Position numbers and translations under genes: made by a program. A DNA stretch of 64,000 bases from Melanocharis versteri (lineage: Eukaryota > Chordata > Aves > Passeriformes > Melanocharitidae), in assembly GCA_013397845.1 (NCBI GenBank), contig VZTG01000383.1:62001-126000 (forward strand), read 5' to 3'. The first letter of the stretch is position 1; every line of letters begins with the position of its first letter. Under the pieces are notes generated by a model. The model had not been told where the DNA came from. It did not search any database and worked only from the letters and a program-made list of their open reading frames with translations. This document shows, one piece after another, positions 48,108 through 62,718 of this stretch.

Positions 48108-51100
48108 GAGTCTTAAAATGTCAAATCCAAATCTTAAAATGTAAAATCAAACAAAGTAGTTTGTTTTTTGTAGTGTATAAATAGAAAACAACCTTACTGT
48201 TTTCTTTCTTCCGTGTGTTAACATGCTTACAATTTTCCATTCATCTGAGCATAATGTTTCTGGAATGTACCGGTGCAATTTATTTAAAACAATTTTCCAA
48301 TCAAGCTATATCCTAGAGATGGAAGTTAAGTCTATATTTAAAGAAAAGGATTTAATATTCATCAGTGCATAAAATATAGTAGTTCCTGAAATGTATTTTA
48401 AACTCAATTGATCAACTTCACATTAAATCCCTGTCAAACAAGCATGAAAATGCATATTTAGCTTTAATTCTTTTTCCATAACTCCATGTGAACTTTGTAT
48501 ATAGCAATATGCATATGTTAATACACAAATATAACACACATTTATTTGTGGGGGCATAAACCTAGTGCAGGTCATCAGTGATGATATTCAGTGATGCCTT
48601 CTGCTGTTTCATTTGTTGTATTTCTGAAATATATTTAGTTGCTTCTTATATCTCTTCTGAGTTGAGAAGAGTTATCATGGTCAATTATGTGATTGAGGTT
48701 CATCTAATCTGTGAAATGTCATACTTCAGACATGCCTTCTTTCCTGAAGGTGTGTTTATCATATCTCATTCTTTATCCACTCTGAAGTAGGAGGGATGGA
48801 TTTGCATAAGCCAGCCTCACACTTTAATGATCCTTCACAAGAGAGCTGTAACTCTCCTCAATTTGATTACATCCACTCCTGGTCCACTCATTTCTGGGCC
48901 TAAACCTCAAAATTGTGTCTTTAAGATTGATGCTAGCTAAAGCTATGCACAAAAGATGACTTCAGCCCAGAAAGACTTTCCAGATTTCCCTTTATAGTCA
49001 GTGATTCTTTTCTGGGGCACTAACTACTCAACACCACCCTCCTTGAGAGACCTTCTCTGTCTTTCCTGACTGGAGGGAAATGGGCCTCCTTCAAGCTAAA
49101 GTTATCCTTTGGAGTAATCCTTTGAAAATGCCAGTGCCAATCAGGAAAATGCGAGGGGTACCTTGAGCAGTTATGCTTGCTAGCACTCCCAGGAAAGCAG
49201 TATTGAAAAGAGAAAGCTGCTTTACTCTTTTTCATACAAGAAACTCTGAAGAAAATAGTGACTCAGCTCCTCAGGCCTTGAGAAGAGATTACTGGTGGAC
49301 TAAAATTAAACACACAAAAATAAATACACAGATTGGATAGGGGAAAAAAAAAGATTTTTTTTAATAATGCTGTAAAAATAATAACATGGTTCATAAAAAA
49401 GATGTTAGGCCATAGTGACTGTATAGGCCCACGTGATAAATAATGTCTTATATATGGCTATAATAGAGTTACGCACTATCATCTTACTATATCATGCACT
49501 GAGTTGGTAAAAAAGAGACATGAACGTGTTGGCATGGCCCTGAGTCAGGAAGATTTGCTTAGGCACAGACTAAATTTTTTCACACGTAAGCACCATGTGA
49601 ATATGTTAGCCCAGCTCTTCACCTGCATGAAGACTGTCACTGAAGATGCACTTTCGAATTTCAGGAGTTTTCTTGCTCTTCTTGCACCTGGGAAATAAGG
49701 TAGTGGAAGGTGATGAGAATAAAGGCAATAAGCAGTGGATGTGATTCACAGATGTATGAATGTCATGAAATTTATTTATGACCAGTTCCTTAGGCTGGAA
49801 TTGTCTGCTTGTACTTCATGTTAAGTGTGTAGAGACTCTTCTTGCCAGGGATGAAGGATGAAGGCAACAAACAATAGGATGCAGAAAACAGCGCATGAAG
49901 CAGACATGGAACCCCTTGGTACTGTATATTTAGAGGCTGTTTGATTAATTAAAAATGTCAAAGGTTTTAAAGAGATTACAAATTATCTCTCCTGCTGCTG
50001 GTTTTGCTATTATAAATTTGGTTGGGTTTGGTTCAATTATATTTGGCATGACTAACTTTATGCTTCCAATGTGTAAAAACACATGGACCCTTTGGATATC
50101 TTTAAGGAAGAGGTTTCCATTGAGGACATGACTATGTGATTTGTTTGGAGTTTGGTGCTTACAGAATATTAATATTGCCCTGCTCCAGGTCAAACATTCA
50201 CCATTACTTCCACACTGGAAATAAATTTAGCCCTGAAATTCTACATTAACCCTCTTCTATCCTGTGATCTGATCCATCATAATCCAAGTCCTACCCTATA
50301 GTAAAAAAGAGAAAGACAGAATTTCTTCAAAATTCTTGGCTATTCCTGGCCTTTCTGGCTACAAATTCGTCAGAGATCAGATGACCCTATCAGGAGCACC
50401 AATGCGCCAAGCAAGTTTGCCAGAGAAGAAATACAGTAAAACTCAGTATTTTTAGAACAACAGCATTTTCTTCCCTAAATTTTTGTAACCAGTATTTTTG
50501 TACAATCTTATCTTACAATTTGCTCTGATATTTTGTTTAGTGAAAGGCTGTTTTCTCCTCTATTTTTGTTTAAATACTCAGACATCTCTCTTTTTTTAAC
50601 ATTTTGGTATAGTGTGTTTGTTCCCTTCCCTCAGTTACTTCAATACCATGATTTTCAGTAAGCCTTTCACTTTGACTCATTTAGAAGAACAGATCCAAAG
50701 AGCCTGTTTCCAAAGTAAATTTTGATTTGGAGTCCTTTCCATGTAGGAGTAGACAGAACCCAAAACATAGTCCTGCTGTTGTGGAATAGAATTTCAGAGA
50801 ACACAGAATGGATCACGGAGAGAAAGCTTCCTTGCAGCTGGAAAATATGGCTTATGGTTGCAACCTGCCTTCAGTCTCAGATGCTACTGAATTTACAGAG
50901 TTAATGCCATGCTGTAACGAAGTGAGAAGAAACAGTAGCTAAGATCCACACATAATAGATTAAAAAAAGGAGGAAAAGTATTTCTGAGATTATATCAAAG
51001 CAAATTAAATTAATCACGTTTATGCAAGTATCAGTAGACATTTTTGTTGTTAGGCTATAACACACAATATTGTTGTGCAAATTTAGGATTCTTTATTTAT

Positions 51101-53374
51101 TCTTTATTTATGTATTCATTCGGGGCAACAAGAAGAGAATGACTACGAATTATCCAGGGAAAAGTGGTGTTGCTGTTTATCCTGTAGAACAGGAAGAAGA
51201 CAATAATATTCTCTGAACTAATATGCAGTGTTAAATCAGAGCATATCAGGCCATCTTTTAGAATTTAATTCATAATGAAATAATTATATCATCCTTTTTC
51301 CTAAACAGGCAGCCTAGACAGAAGTTGATTAGACTGCTCTCTAGTCAGACAATGAATCAGTGGCACAGCAGGAATATAGCTCTGTAGTCTTGATATCCAT
51401 GTACATACTCTTGTAATTGGATCAAACTCCAGGAAAAATACCCAGAAAATGAAACAGAAATAAGTTAGGTCTTAACTCCTTGCATTTATGTCAGCTATAT
51501 AAATTTCAAGTGCACTTCTTAAAATTAACCTTTTAATTATGTTGTTAGTTGCAGCATTTTTATTCTTCCCTTAAACTCTCTCAATGTCTCTGCTTTGCTC
51601 ACAGCACACTAGTCAAACACATCTATAAGCAAAACAAAATGAGAACAATCATATAAACCGTTTAAGCCAGCTAAAACATGGAGTGAACAACAGAAAACAT
51701 TCCAAGATCCATTTGTACTAGGCTCTTCCTTTTTTTCCCATCAGGAATCATGTGTTACCCAGGCAGCCTTGCAGCAGTTCTAGTTCACTTTCTCTGCACC
51801 TCAAAATTGTTGCTAGGGCTCCCCTCTCACCCTGCACGTCCCTGCAATCCACAGACATCTCTGAGACCTCACAGAGAGATTATCCATCTGAACTAAAAAA
51901 ACCCCAAAACCACAAAATAGGTCTTCTTTGGGGTACCGTTTCCAATTTTGTTCTTTTTTTCCCTTTCTTTTTCCATTTTCTTTTCAAATAAGAAAATGCT
52001 ATTGCCAACAAAAGCATTTCCCTCACTTCCACAGCTGCCACACAACCTGGCAGTCCTCTCATTCTCATATTTCATATTAAGATTATTTTGAATTTGAAAT
52101 GACGGAGAAGCACCTTTACACCAGAGCTTTGATGCTCCATGGAATTGAACCCCAGCAGCTGGACGTTCATTCACTGTGTAAAACCAGCATTTATGGGGTG
52201 TGCTGCTGAATCCTCCGCTTTCAAGTGACCTTGCAGATCACTATGTCTTCTCCAGCTCTGGAAGGGCTATGCAAAAACATGATATTCTGAAAGAAAAGTT
52301 ACATTTTGAAAAGCAGTGTCTTCCATCTCCCCCTTTCCCCCCCCTTCTGCTCCGCCTTTTCCAGCAATACAAAAAAAATATTTTGCTTTTAAAATAGAGA
52401 CGAAGCTGTGGAAACCCCCCACACTTTTGTTACCACTCTGTCTAGATGTAGACCAAATTGAATGTAATAGATAATCGTTTAAGAGTTGACAGAGACTTAG
52501 CAATTTGATGGCCTTAGAAGTGTGTGTGTTTGCACTATCACTTAGGAAAAGCCTTGTAAATTTTGCTGACTGCCTACAACCAATTCTTTGTTTAAGGATG
52601 ATAAAGCACAAATTCAATACATACCTGAACAAGTATAGGACAATAAAAGCAGAAGGAAAGTAATTGATCCCCACTCAGGAGGCACTTCACAAATTAAAAA
52701 GTTATTTGGCTCTGAGAAAGGCAGTTTGATGACCTACCCCTTGACCTAATTGCATGGATCCTTAAAAAATCCCAAAAGGTAGGGGCTGTTATTACAAAAC
52801 AAAGCCAAGGACCAAATCTGCAAAGGCAAGTAGCATAGTGCTGAGCACTGAAGGACCTTTCTGCATGGACCTAGCCACTTTGTGGAGATTGTAATCTCCA
52901 GATTAAAAGCCCAGGATGAAAAGTCCTGTTTTGATGCTGTTTGTCTGTTTGGTTTTGATTTAGTTTTGTTTTTTGTTTGGTTTGGGTTTGGTGTTTTTGT
53001 AGGTTTTTTGGGTTTTTTTCTGTTCATAGTGGCAGCAAAAGCAGAAGATCATAGTGTCTTTTTTGGGCAGTGGACTTAGGATGTGGAAGATCTCATTTCA
53101 GTTTCCTGCACTGCCTAAACCACATCTTCTCTTCCAATGCCATCAGAACCTCTCTTGCCACCAAGATGTTTTTACAAACACTGGGAGACTGGCTAGGAAG
53201 TTAGAGGCACTCTCTCATCCTCTAATTGTTAATAATGTGGAGTTCAGGCAGAGAGATAAAATTTGAGAGTAAATAAATACAAGACTTGTTAGAAAAGAGA
53301 GATGCAGAAAACATGAACAGCGAGCTCCTTGCCCCTTTCATCTCCACTATGCTTGAACATGTAGGGAAGTTCAC
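48108..53374. other. Non-coding sequence, no gene seen
   Basis: AT-rich. The largest frames (135 codons minus at 52267-52674; 93 codons minus at 51893-52174) show no domain and sit in pyrimidine- or purine-rich composition. No repeat family is recognised besides the low-complexity tract listed. Confidence 0.5.
52940..53022. repeat. T/G-rich low-complexity tract
   Basis: Runs such as tttggttttgatttagtttt and ggtttgggtttggtgttttt. The frames here are compositional (poly-Phe/Gly or Lys/Asn/Pro). Confidence 0.8.
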
Positions 53375-54256
53375 TTGTTCTGATGGGACAGACAGAAAAC
53401 TGGGAGAAGCTGTTGATTCCCTTGAAGGCAAGGAGGCCCTGTAGGGAGACCTCAACAGATTAGAGGAATGGACAGTCATCAACCATATAAAGTTCAACAA
53501 GGGAAAGTGCCAGATTCTGCACCTGGGATGGGCGACCCTGGCTGTATGGACAGACTGGGGAATGAGATGCTGGAAAGCAGAGCTGTGGAAAGGGACCTGG
53601 GGGTCCTGGTCACTGCAAGTTGAATGTGAGTCAGCAGTGCCCTGGCAGCCAGGAGAGCCAAGCGTGTCCTGGATGCATCAGGCCTAGCATCACCAGCTGG
53701 GCAAGGGAGGGGATTGTCCTGCTCTGGTCTGCACTGGGGTGGCCTCACCTTGAGTGCCAGGGGCAGTTTTGGGCACCGCAGTATAAAAAAGACAGTAAGC
53801 TATTAGAGAATGTCCATGAGGATGATGAAGGGCCTGGAGGGAGAAGCTGTATGAGGGGTGGAAGAGGTCACTTGGTCTGTCCAGCCTGGAGAAGACGAGA
53901 CTGAGGGGGGACCTCATCACAGTCTTCAACTTCCTTGTGGGGGGAAGAGGAGGGGCAGACATTGATCTCTTCTTTGTGGAGACCAGCGACAAAACTCAAG
54001 TAAATGGAGCAAAATTGAGTAAGGGGAGGTTCGGGTTGGATATCAAGAAGAGGTTCTTCACCCAGGGGGTCATTGGGCACTGGAAGAGGTTCCACAGGGA
54101 AATGGTCACAGCACTAAGCCTGAAAGAGTTCAAGAAGTGTTTGGACAATGCTCTTGGGCACATGTGATCCTTGGGGACAGTGCTGTGCAGAGCCAAGAGT
54201 TGGACTCAATGATCCTTGTGGGTCTCTTCCAATCCAGCTCACTCTGTGATTCTGTG
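53375..54256 (+). mobile_element. CR1 LINE, 5'-truncated (plus strand)
   Basis: About 880 bp. Translation from 53400 reads KLGEAVDSLEGKEAL, then RLEEWTVINHIKFNKGKC, the RT region just after the FADD position. Later pieces include SLEKTRLRGDLITVFNFL and KGRFGLDIKKRFFTQGV near 53880-54075. The tail has gttggactcaatgatccttg and ends in actctgtgattctgtg. There are several stops and frameshifts. The left edge is approximate. Confidence 0.9.
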
Positions 54257-54327
54257 TGTGACTTTAGATGCTCCAAAAACTGCTAAGTAGGATCTCTTAC
54301 TATTTTGAATTTGGAAGAAAATTGGAT

Positions 54328-54483
54328 AATTGAGTACTGTGCTCATCTCTGGGGTACCCAATATAAGGAAGACATAGACCTGAAGGCTGGAGCACCTCTC
54401 TTATGGAGACAGGATGAGAGAGGTAGGGTTATTCAGTCTGGGTAAGAGAAGTATACAAGGAGAGACCTTAGAGCCTTTTCCAA
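54328..54483 (+). mobile_element. Short CR1 LINE internal fragment (plus strand)
   Basis: Contains gtactgtgctcatctctggg, gaaggctggagcacctctct and agacaggatgagagaggtag, which match the ORF2 end of a different CR1 subfamily. It lacks a 3' tail and lies about 70 bp after the preceding copy, so it is a broken older insertion. Confidence 0.78.
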
Positions 54484-57400
54484 TACCATTAGCATGGTAA
54501 TTGTGTGAAAAATACAAAATGTCCTGCTTTTGTCAAAGTTTTACTTCTTGACAATGAGGATAATGTTTAAGCTTCTTCTAGCATTATAAAAGTGCTCCAT
54601 GAAGCACAGAGAGTGGTAGGCTTCACAGCGATTGTATACTCTGTGTTTCATTGTAGACACATTGCTTCAGCCTGTAAAATTCATTGATGCCCCAAAAAGG
54701 GTGTACTGCATAAAAGGCCTGAGTGAAAACTGTATTGGGTAACTGTGATCAATAGTTGCTCAGACTAAATGTAGAAAACTTCTTTCAAGGTGTAAAATAA
54801 TGGCTAACAAAGATCATCAGAAAAATTTTCACTCCCATTGTCTCTGAACTTCATGTTGTCAGACTGGTGTGTTGTGGAAGGCTTTTCTTTCCTTCAGCCA
54901 TTGCCACAGGTAGGACATGACAGGTTCATGGCCTGATTTTTAAGGGAAATGCTGTACTTTTTGTTTTGAAAAACCTTTGTCTCATAGCAGCGTATGAAAT
55001 CTCTTCCTCCAGGCAACAAAATCTAATAGGGAATGGATCTGACCTCTTTATTTGACACCATATTTGGGAGATCTGTATCCCAATCCAACATCAAAAACAT
55101 TAAATGCACCTTTTTTGATGCAATGTGACCAACAATAATAATTCCCTGGCATCTTTTCTCTTTGCACTTAGTTATGTGTGTCTGCACAGACAACCGCAGC
55201 TCATTTGTATCTTACAGTATAAATTTTTAAAATTCTAGAGCAGCTTTGTATTCTGAATGTCATGAACAACAAGGAATTTTCACAAGTAAGACCTGCTAAA
55301 ATGAAGTCAGACAATTGCTATAGGTCCTGCAAAATTAAGATTCAAAATTATTTTGACATGTGAACTACTCAATCATACACTTTCTCCAAATCTGTCTCTT
55401 TTCGGTTTTCTATCAATGAGGTATTCTTTCATTTTGCCAACAGCAGCAAACAAATACCAAAAAAAACCAAATCCTTGATCAGTTTGAATTTGGTGACCTT
55501 GGCTTAGACAATAATATAGACTAATTTAGCTAAAGAGAAAGGAACTGACTAGGCAGTTCTAAAATGCCACATCTTCCATCCTTTTGCAAAGAAAATCTAG
55601 GACTTTGCTACCCATCAACACTTTACAAAAGACACCACCTATTTAAAACTGTCTGATGAAATCTCATTGATGACTGAAATTCCATTGATATTTTGCCACT
55701 GTATCCACCATCAGTTCCACAGGTACCAATCCCAATCAGTCCTTGCATGAAGCCAGAGCTCTGGATTGTCTCAGACATAGTTAGGCTATGGTAATAGCTG
55801 GTGGATGAGACCTTCTTTCTGTCCACAGAGTAAGGGTACACTGCCATTCCTAAGCTGTCAGCTTCTCAGTGTGCTCCTGTGCCACCCACCATGATGGGAG
55901 CATGCTGTTGGCTCTACCTTAGCCTTCACTCACTCCAGGCAATCTTATTCCATTCAAATGGCTTCCAGAAGAAGTTGTTTCCTGACTTCTTGGATTGTCT
56001 CTTGTTTTCAGAAAACAGAGGGATTTTTTTGTTGAAAGACGCTAGCAACTGAGTCACACTACATGTATGTGAATACCTATTTGACAGTTTTCTACTATGA
56101 AATGACTAGTGTGGGGAATGTAGGGAGACCAGAGGATATAGTTGATATTCAGTCCTATTCTGACAAAAGACGATGAACAAATTCAAGCCAGTGGTGTTAC
56201 ATGGTGCCAAATTGGAACTAAATGGGATTTTAATTAAGGTGAGTATGTTAAAGAGGAAAACACCTGTTTTATCAGGGCTGGTGTAGGGAACTTGGGCTAT
56301 GCGTCTGCAGTGCTCCTAAAACCTGCACTGAGGTACTTCGTTTCTGCACAAATGCAATATGCTTGCACTTGAAAATAGCAAATTTTCTGAGGCATTTTCA
56401 CAGATGATTAATCACTGTTGTTCACAGGGGCACCTCCAGCTATATATCCTATTGTTTTCATTTCCTAATTGTTCATCAGAAGCAGAAATGTCTGATATTA
56501 ATATGAACTTAAAAAGTTTGGACTCTTTCAGGCTCTTGATACCAACTGCCTGCTTTGTATAAAACAAAAAGTATATTTTAAAAGTAGAATGAAATAAGAG
56601 TTTTGCTAAAAACATCTTGATTCTGTATGCTTCCTATTCATGTAGAGACAAAAGGAAGTGGTTGCTTTATTAAGTCTTTTTCTGGTTTTGCACCATGTTC
56701 ATTCATTCTGTGCTCTACCAGATGTGCTATGTTTCATTTCCAACCAGGTTCCCATCTGTCCAGAAGGCTGGAGTTCGAAGGATCTCATTACTGTGAGGAT
56801 GGACTGCTACTTATTCTGCTCATTATGAGTAAAAGGTAGGAAAGTGTGAAAATGGAAAATGAAGTAGAAATTATTAAAAAAAACAACAAAAAACAAAACA
56901 AACCAACATAAAAAAGCCTCAACAACTCAAAGAAAACAACCTCCCCCCAAAAAAACCCTAAAAACCCCCACAATCTCTCCCAAAGATTTAAAAAGGGAAT
57001 GTAGAGGATTGTGTGCAATATTATAGGGAAACCTTGAACAATACATGAAATTAGGTGTTTGGTCTGAATTCAATGAAAGATAATGAAGGGTTTTGATATG
57101 ATAATCCCACTTAAATGGTTATAGAGTGGGGGGTGTATGTGTGTGTGATCTGTGAGGGGAGGAGGGTGTTACAATATGCTAGCCAGCCAGTTCTCTTCTC
57201 AGTAAAGTGTCAGATCGGCTGCTTTGCTAAAGATAAATTTTTCACGTTCCAAATACTCTGAGAGAAAATAAATTATACTAATAGCAAGATGTGTGGTGAT
57301 TTGCACATTATCCAAACCATTGAGTTATTCCTGACTGTCCCTATTCTAGTTCTTGATTTGTAGGCCAGCTATGCTCTGCAGCTGGAGCAAATTATATCAA

Positions 57401-60400
57401 CAGAAGTGCTGATGTGACCACAAGTTGACAAAAGGACATGATTTCTAGTAGCAGAAAAGCAACTAGATTTTATGAAATTGTATCTAATAATGTTGTTTAA
57501 CTCATGGATCTTGCATCTGACGTCTACTTTTTATCCAGTCCTTTCAGCAGCCCTTTGTTAGCAGTCACTCAGAAGAGGAAATAAAATGTAGCCATTGAAA
57601 TAAAAATTGCTCTAAGCTTTTTAATAGCTCAGCTGCAAGCTCTATTGTATTCTTTAATGGATTGTATAACTGAAGTCTTTCCTCATGACTACTCATTTGG
57701 CTTCCGTGTTTCCAAAGTAAACTACAGTATCTTAGAGTTCCAAAGCAAAGGATTTAGAGGGAGCGATGAAAGGATGAAAGGGTTTTTATATGCACAGATT
57801 GCAAACTGCTGGAAGTAATGTGGCTCAGGAGTCAGAAAAGTGACTGAAAGTCAAGAATTTCTGTAGTATTTCCATTTCTGACACTGGCTCTCTCCATGCC
57901 TATGGTTATGAAACTCAGCCCTTCCAGCTCTCAATTTACCAGACTGAAAAAGGGGTTTAAAAATATCCACCCAATCCAAAGACAAGTAGTGAGCGTATAT
58001 GTACTTTGAGAGTGGTGTGTCAAGTCAAAGAGAAGTGAACTATTGCTCCATCAAATTTTTACATCATATAGGAAAAGTTCTTTCATCAACTAGCATCTGT
58101 CCAAATATGCCAACAGCATCACACAGTTAAAGAAACAGGACGCCAAAGTAAAATAATGGGGAGAGAAAGCATTGTATTACTGTTCTCTAGCCCCCTAACC
58201 ATAGGTACAGGAGACTTAAATCGCTCTTGAAGTTCTATCACTGTCTCATTGTGTAACTTTTCTCACACCTGTTTTTCCCTATGATAATTTCCTAGGGGAT
58301 TGTCTTTGGGAATTTGTACAGAGCCTGGCACCATGGCTTTCAGCTCTAAACAAGGCAGCAATCTGATAGAAATATAAAGAATAATGTTGTATGAGGGTTA
58401 AAATGTGATTAAAACCCTAATTTTCTGCAGTTGCATTACCTGTAATCCCAGTATAAAAATTTGGAGAGCTGTTGTAAGATGAAAGGATCCTGTAAAACGT
58501 CTAAGAATGAAATCATTCTGTTACTAGTAAAAAATGCAATTAATTTTGAAGAGAACTGAGAATGGCAAAGATTCATCCAAGATTTGTAAAGTCATTTTCT
58601 GCCAAGTGACCCAAAGCAGCTTAAAAATTAATTGACAGGTAATCTGAACATTCAGTGGTGATGAAGTAATAAAACTAGAGAAAATCAATCATCACTTCCA
58701 ATATCTTCTGAATTGTTTTCCCTTATGTTAAACTTGAAGGAATCTTGTGTTCTCTCTGTGGCCTTTTGAGACTGTTTTTCAGAGTGTGACTTGCATATAT
58801 CCTTTAAAGAATTTGGGAAATGTTTTCTTTTTGCCATTGTCCCAGATGTACTTGTGCCTTGTAGGCATGTTCAGCAAAATGGAAAAAAAGGCCTTATTAA
58901 ATCATCAAGTGCTAAGAATTCTTTCAGCTGTGGAAGACATGCAATGTACATTGCAGCTGAGACAAATCATACAGTATAACCTGTTAAGGATGTAATTGAG
59001 ATACATGTAATCATTAACCTTGGAACAGACTGGGAATCAGTTAATGAATCAAATCAATACCCTCTCAACTGATCCATAATAATTTGAAAGAAATGAAAAA
59101 CCTAACAGTTGCTGCATATGAGGTTATCATGGAATGCAATTAACCAGCCTCCGGGAGATCACGTTACCTAGTTACCAGAGGGTAAGTGTAATTCCGTAGA
59201 TCTTTTGAAAATATTGTTATAATGACAGGTGCCAGACAATTAAATAGGTCAGAAAGACACTTTAGGCACTGGCTGTAGCTAGGTCAGCTTTCTGTCTCTC
59301 CAAGAAGCACATCTTCTCCTGACATTTTGCACTCTCAGTTAGAGCTGCTGACCAATGAAGACATTTCAATAGCCTCTCTGCTGAATGTATCGGTTACAAA
59401 AACTACAGAAATGTTACCTTTATTTTAAATAGTGCTATCTGTGTAGAGCTCATAGGTTTGTGTGTTTTTCAAGGTGTAAATGAAGGCTACAATATATGCT
59501 TAAAGCTGTGCAGCTTTCACAAAGAGAATGAATTTCTTTGAAATATCCACTTGTCAAAGGAATAAATACAAATGAGAAATAAGATTCAAAAATATATGGG
59601 GAATATATGTGCCTAGGTGGCAAAAGTTAACGAGCCTATTTTCTAACACTAAATAGGGTAGAAGGAGGAAAAAAACCTGTTGTTTGCCTCCACAGCATGT
59701 ACTCAGTGATACCCGTGCACAGTAGGATAGTTAGTTAGCTACCACATGCAAAGCAGAAAGCAGATGGTATGGTTAGAATAGATCACAGGAACGTGAGTAT
59801 CTGTGAGTGTGCATGTCTTTGTATGTTCGTGTGTAAATCAGCAAGGAGTTTGACATTGACATACTCCATCAAGTCTAGTTTATAAGGAACAAGTAGTGCA
59901 ACATTCTGTGCATCTGGCAACTTAACTAGCTCTGTCAATCTGTGGATACTGCTGACATTGTACTATTAGCATCACTTCCATCTGTTTTGTTTATATAGGG
60001 CTTGATTTACTTTCACCATGTGAATTGGTAGTGGGTAGAAATGTCCAAAAGTCTCTGGTTCCAATTAAACTTGCAGTGTATTGTGTTTCACATTATTATC
60101 AAAAAGGGGAGCATGGTTGCAAAGATTGTTACCTGTTTCTTCAATGGGAAATATCAATGCACATTGTGGAATACAGAGTAGTATGTCAGTAGATAGTAAA
60201 AAGATATTTCTCTGTAACATATTTAGCCCTTGTTCATTTTCCTATCTTCAGAGATAAGGAAATTGTTTTTGAGACAGGAGTCTGTTCTGGTAATTCATAG
60301 TCAGGCTAGTCAATCCTGTGTAGGTTGCTTTTTCCTCTTTGGTATCTCCTTGGTGCCACTTGATGCTTTAAATTAAACCACGCCAATGATCTCTCTGACA

Positions 60401-61029
60401 GATATTGCTGCCCAGAGCAACAGTAACAAAATTTTAATCTCCTTTTCCCTGTCTCCTCCATTACTATAAGTGCAAACAATTAATGGAAGTGTTCTAGTTT
60501 AGGTAAAACTTCTAATTTACCCTAGTTCTCTGCACTCACCGTTGACTTCAACTACCTCTAAATGCATAAGGGAAATCAAATGTATTGTTTAGTTTTTGTA
60601 AATGGTGACAGCACATGAAAATGTGTTATTCAACTGAAATCATAAGGTATACTAAATGAGTATGTTATATTAATCAACCTGGAACTTAAGCAAGTTGAAT
60701 AACCTTCAAGACATGTAATGGAATATTTTCTGGCCAAGCATAGTCAAATCTACACTTTCATATATCATACAGAGGAACAGTCACAATCCTATTTAGGAGA
60801 ACTAATTAATTACTTACTTGGAGGGGAGATTGACATCTGTCAAAAAAACCTGTTTTAAATGATAAATGACTTTTCCTTATACAGCATCCTGTACAATCTT
60901 ATCTTCAGAATTACAGAATATACTTTATTAGAAATTTAGCCATGCAACAACGGTTTATTGGAAACCCATCCAAGATGGATTTGAAAGTAGCTGTTATGAA
61001 ACTACAATGTTTCCCCATGGTATTTGGTA
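54484..61029. other. Gene-free stretch, mostly unrecognised
   Basis: No exon or repeat family is recognised over 6.5 kb. It includes an A/C-rich tract (56873-56990) and a short TG run near 57128-57150. The small frames (such as 82 codons at 58747-58995) have no domain. Confidence 0.5.
56873..56990. repeat. A/C-rich low-complexity tract
   Basis: Irregular runs of A broken by C, with C-runs at 56943-56947 and 56964-56970. No unit structure. Confidence 0.75.
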
Positions 61030-62040
61030 CAATCACCAGCTCTTGTTCTCACAGGGGGCTTTAACTTAACAGATGTCTGCTGGCAATATAATACTGCAGA
61101 GACAAAACAATCCAAGAGGTTCCTATAATAAGTGGAAGATAAACCCCTGACATAACTGGTGAGTGACCCAAGTAGGGAAGGTGCTAGTAGGTAATTGTGG
61201 ACAGAGAAGGGCTTGTGGGTGATGTGGTGGTCCAAAGCTGTCTTGGGCACAACAATGTAATACAATTGGATTGTTTTCAGTCTCAGATAAATAAGGAGAG
61301 AGGTCAGCAGAACTGCAGTCTTGGACTTCTGGAGAGATACAGAGTGCCTCAGGAGGCAGTCCTGAGGGGTAAAAGAGTCCAGGCAGGCCCAGCGTGTGTT
61401 AAGAAGGAACAGGTGCAGGAGTAGGCTGTCCCCATGTGCCAAATGATGAGCCAGCAAGGAAGAAGACCAACCTATCTGAACAGAGAATTTTGGCTGGAAC
61501 TCAGGGAGAAGAAGAGATTTTTATGACCTTTGGAAGAAGGAACAGGCATCGTGGGAGAAAAAGAAGGATGTTGTGAGTTCATGCAGAGAGAGAATCAGAA
61601 AGGCCTAATCCCAGCTAGAAGTTAATCTGGGTACTGCCATAAAAGACAATAAAAAATGTTTCTATACATATGTTAGCAACAAAAGGATGGCTAAGTGGAA
61701 TCTCCAGTCTTTATTAGATGTAAGGAAGACATAGTGACAAAGGATGAGCAAAAGGCTGAGTACTTAAAGGCTTCTTTGCCTCAGTCTTTACTAGGAAGCC
61801 CAATTGTTCTGGGGGTACCCAGCTTTCTGAGCAAAAAGACAGGGACAGGAAGTGAAATGAAACCTCCATAATCCAAGGGGAAATGGTCAGCCGCCTGTTA
61901 CGCCACTGAGACCCACAGAAGTCCATGTGGCCAGATGGAATGCTCCCTAGGGTACTGAGGGCCAGGTGGCGAATAGAGCAAAATCCAGTTGTCAGTGGGT
62001 CACAAGTGGTGTTCCCCAGGGCTCAGTGTTGGGGCCAGTT

Positions 62041-62717
62041 GTGGGGGTTTTTATTAATGATCAAGATGAGGAGGTCAAGGGCATCCTCAGTCAATTTGTG
62101 GGTGATCCCAATGTGGGTGGATGTGTTGATATGCTGGAGGGTAGGAGGGCTCTTCTGAGGGATCCAGAGAGGCTGGGTCAGTGAGCCAAGGCCAGTGTTA
62201 TGAGATCCCACAAGACCAAGCAACGGTTCCTGCCCTTGGTTCACAACAACCGCTGCAGTGCTACAGGCTGGGGCAGTGGCTGGAAAGCTGCTCAGCAGAA
62301 AGGACCCGGGGTGCTGTTCAACAGTGGCTGAACATAACCCAGTGTCGGCCTAGGGGACGAAGAAGGGCAATGGCATCCTGGCTTGGGTCAGCAATAGCAT
62401 GGCCAGTAGAACCAGGGCAGTAGCCGTCCCCGTGGACTCTGGTCTGGTGAGGCCACACCTTGAGCTTTAGGCTCAGTTTTGGGCTCTCATGGCAAGAAAG
62501 ATACTGAGGTGCTGCAGTGAGTCCAGAGAAGGGAAATGGAGCTGGGGAAGGGTCTGGAGCACAAGTCTGGTGAGGAGCAACCAAAGGAATTAGGGTGGTT
62601 TAGCCTGGAGAAAAGAAGGTTCAGTGGTGACCTCCTCACTCTCTCCAACTGCTTAAAAGGAGGGTGTAGGCAGGTGAGAGTTGGTCTGTTCTGCCAAGTA
62701 AAAAGTGATAGGACAAG
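62041..62717 (+). repeat. 677-bp direct duplication, copy 1
   Basis: Identical to 62719-63395 except at 62312 (T against G at 62990) and 62325 (T against G at 63003), so 675 of 677 bases match. It ends exactly at the undetermined base. Confidence 0.97.
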
Positions 62718-62718
62718 N
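62718..62718. other. Single undetermined base (N), likely contig join
   Basis: Copy 1 ends at the base before it and copy 2 begins at the base after it. This is what an unmerged overlap between two contig ends gives. Confidence 0.85.
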
